This document shows positions 21,234 to 22,273 of a DNA stretch of 22,273 nt, piece after piece. Source of the stretch: a virus; the IMG/VR virus record IMGVR_UViG_3300043436_000100, positions 1-22,273 of that record. One strand, 5' to 3'. The notes beneath the pieces were generated by a model that saw only the letters and a list, made by a program, of their open reading frames with translations, was not told the origin of the DNA and ran no database searches. Position 1 is the first letter of the stretch. Each line of letters starts with the position of its first letter. The position numbers and the translations under genes are program-made.

Positions 21234-21733
21234 TTCATCATCTCCAGCATTGCTTGCCTGCAATCGTTCCACCCTGCCACATATTCGATGTGCTCCTGAA
21301 TGTCGGCGCTTGTCATAGCATCGGGCACGGCTGGCTGTGCTGCTTTCAGGCGCTTGATCTCGGCCATATGCTCACGCAGCGATTCCTGCGTGGCTTCAAG
21401 CAAAGACCAGTCTCGACCTTCCTGCACGGCTGCTGCGGGTGGGGTGGTGTTCTTGCATTTATTTCCAAGCTGGCATCGCACACTCCAACATCCTTGCGGG
21501 TCTTTGTCGCATACAGGCTCCTGCACAGGTGCTGGCTCATAGTCCAGCCCCAGTTCTTTGGCGTTCTCTGCCTTCTTGTCGAGGGCTTGCTCCACTGCGC
21601 GGCCAGCATCGTAGCCATACATCCAACCCATCTCCACCAGATCGAGTTGGTCTTCGCTGTAATGCTCGGTGCGGGAAACGCCATGCTCCAGCACGTTGCC
21701 GCTCTTCCACTGTTCAAAGGTTCTGTAGATCAT
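21230..21733 (-). CDS. Hypothetical phage protein with central Cys cluster
   Basis: 167 residues from the ATG overlapping the upstream stop (ATGA). An N-terminal helical part (MIYRTFEQWKSGNVLEHGVS, then EMGWMYGYDAGRAVEQALDK) leads to a Cys cluster VCDKDPQGCWSVRCQLGNKC (74-93; Cys75, 82, 87, 93). A coiled stretch and AGWNDCRQAMLEMMK (153-167) end the protein. Similar modules recur in small early-type proteins of Burkholderiales phages, as I recall. The four cysteines may hold zinc. The frame is open upstream to 21901, but the TM-protein gene occupies that region. Function unknown. Confidence 0.7.
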   Translation of the reverse strand: MIYRTFEQWKSGNVLEHGVSRTEHYSEDQLDLVEMGWMYGYDAGRAVEQALDKKAENAKELGLDYEPAPVQEPVCDKDPQGCWSVRCQLGNKCKNTTPPAAAVQEGRDWSLLEATQESLREHMAEIKRLKAAQPAVPDAMTSADIQEHIEYVAGWNDCRQAMLEMMK

Positions 21734-21927
21734 GTCACCACCTCCACCAGTGCAACCACCAAAGACCACGCCCACCACAGCACTGTGACGGACACGATGG
21801 CCGAGGCAACAAACGCGCCAATCAGCAGCAACTGATGCCTCAGCCTTCTCGGTTGATCCAGCGCCTGACGCCTCACCGGGCAATCCCGGCCCTGCCTGCA
21901 ATTTCCGTATTCATCACAGCAGTTCAT
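21730..21927 (-). CDS. Cys-rich N-terminus plus TM protein
   Basis: 65 residues. MNCCDEYGNCRQGRDCPVRR has four cysteines in the first 16 residues; a basic stretch and one TM segment (about 35-62) follow. The C-x-QGRDCPxR motif is frequent in small phage membrane proteins. ATG 21927 has GGGAGG 5 nt upstream, which rules out the in-frame GTG at 21933 lying over that site. Both ends overlap neighbours by ATGA. Function unknown. Confidence 0.72.
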   Translation of the reverse strand: MNCCDEYGNCRQGRDCPVRRQALDQPRRLRHQLLLIGAFVASAIVSVTVLWWAWSLVVALVEVVT

Positions 21928-22088
21928 ACACACCTCCCAGCCGCCTGCTCTTTGAGCTTCTCATGCGGCTGCGGCTGGCCCACCAGCCACCGTGCCCCCA
22001 AATGCCGAATGCTTTTGATCCACTGCCTTTGCAGATGGCGGCTCTGCGGGTACAGCGCCCTCACTTTGATCAGGTATGTCGTGTTCAT
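21924..22088 (-). CDS. Small basic protein (54 aa), first gene of the coupled series
   Basis: MNTTYLIKVRALYPQSRHLQ then RQWIKSIRHLGARWLVGQPQ and a charged tail. ATG 22088 has GGAG 6 nt upstream, and the stop overlaps the next ATG (ATGA). Another frame is open over the same DNA (21961-22239), but it starts with GTG in a low-complexity GC tract and is not coupled to anything. No family recognised. Confidence 0.55.
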   Translation of the reverse strand: MNTTYLIKVRALYPQSRHLQRQWIKSIRHLGARWLVGQPQPHEKLKEQAAGRCV

Positions 22089-22273
22089 CGTTTACTCCAG
22101 GTTGATAGGAATTGCAGTTTAAGGCAATTAGATGAATGGGCGCAAGGCCATATTTCGGAAATAGTTTAAAAAATTTTTTAGGGATGGGGGGTTGGTAGGT
22201 GTCAAGTACCGCAGCAGCCGCCCCCGCCGCCGCGACCACCGGGGGGGGGGTCGCAGCCCCGATCCCAGGCTGA
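22089..22273. other. Noncoding right-edge segment with homopolymer tracts
   Basis: No supported gene. It contains a perfect A6T6 tract (22168-22179), which should bend DNA, a GGGATGGGGGG stretch (22181-22191), a GC-rich imperfect GCC/GCAG region and a run of ten G at 22241-22250. The promoter candidate lies inside. The G-run may be a sequencing or assembly artefact near a contig end. Confidence 0.6.
22175..22205 (-). promoter_or_regulatory. Candidate sigma70-like promoter for the leftward operon
   Basis: A perfect TTGACA (-35) reads leftward at 22205-22200, with TAAAAA (4 of 6 matches to TATAAT) at 22180-22175 after a 19-bp spacer. The spacer is 2 bp longer than ideal and C-rich. It lies about 90 bp ahead of the first gene, whose long leader is otherwise empty. 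Confidence 0.35.

Noticed and set aside
21961-22239. 92-codon minus frame beginning in the GC-rich right edge
   Set aside because: GTG start in low-complexity DNA, no ribosome site, not coupled to the next gene; the 54-residue frame at 21924-22088 has GGAG and an ATGA overlap.

Overview
The window is a contiguous piece of a tailed-phage genome, mostly its virion, packaging and lysis genes. Every gene I can support lies on the minus strand, so transcription runs from the right edge (22273) to the left edge (1). Genes are packed with 1-4 nt start/stop overlaps, mostly ATGA. I see no integrase, repressor, replication gene, tRNA, CRISPR array or bacterial housekeeping gene. Base composition, small-gene families (DUF6496-like, DUF6321-like) and the Cys-rich small proteins suggest a phage of an aquatic beta- or gammaproteobacterium, perhaps Burkholderiales; that host guess is an inference. 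The portal, scaffold, capsid and head-tail adaptor look like the SU10/P22-type short-tailed group.

Layout in the direction of transcription. 22273-22089: noncoding, with homopolymer runs, an A6T6 tract and a TTGACA promoter candidate. 22088-20668: five small ATGA-coupled genes, the last a winged-helix protein that could be the small terminase. 20658-19246: large terminase. 19217-18126: four small proteins, including a Cys-rich, HiPIP-like one. 18129-16854: two glycosyltransferase-like genes. 16820-12407: portal, a small helical protein, scaffold and major capsid protein, closed by a strong hairpin terminator at 12393-12361. 12359-9135: a conserved small protein, an HNH homing-type endonuclease, a third glycosyltransferase, the head-tail adaptor, a Gp80-like tail protein and a striking repeat protein. 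9125-7149: tail fibre and two small accessory proteins. 7145-4301: a lysis module with many membrane proteins (several small ones, a lipoprotein, a two-TM holin candidate, Rz with nested Rz1, and a GH19 endolysin). 4282-1: jelly-roll virion protein, beta-propeller-like tail nozzle protein, a GNAT-like internal virion protein and two Gln/Ala-rich internal (ejection) proteins, the last cut by the window edge.

How they work together: terminase and portal package DNA into a scaffolded capsid. The adaptor and nozzle make the short tail, and the fibre and repeat proteins decorate it. The Gln-rich proteins are probably ejected with the DNA. Holin candidate, endolysin and spanins open the host envelope. 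The features most worth a second look are the protein built from 20-residue repeats, the Cys-rich HiPIP-like protein, three glycosyltransferases inside the virion region, a terminator whose T-run ends three bases before a start codon, and a run of very small coupled membrane genes.
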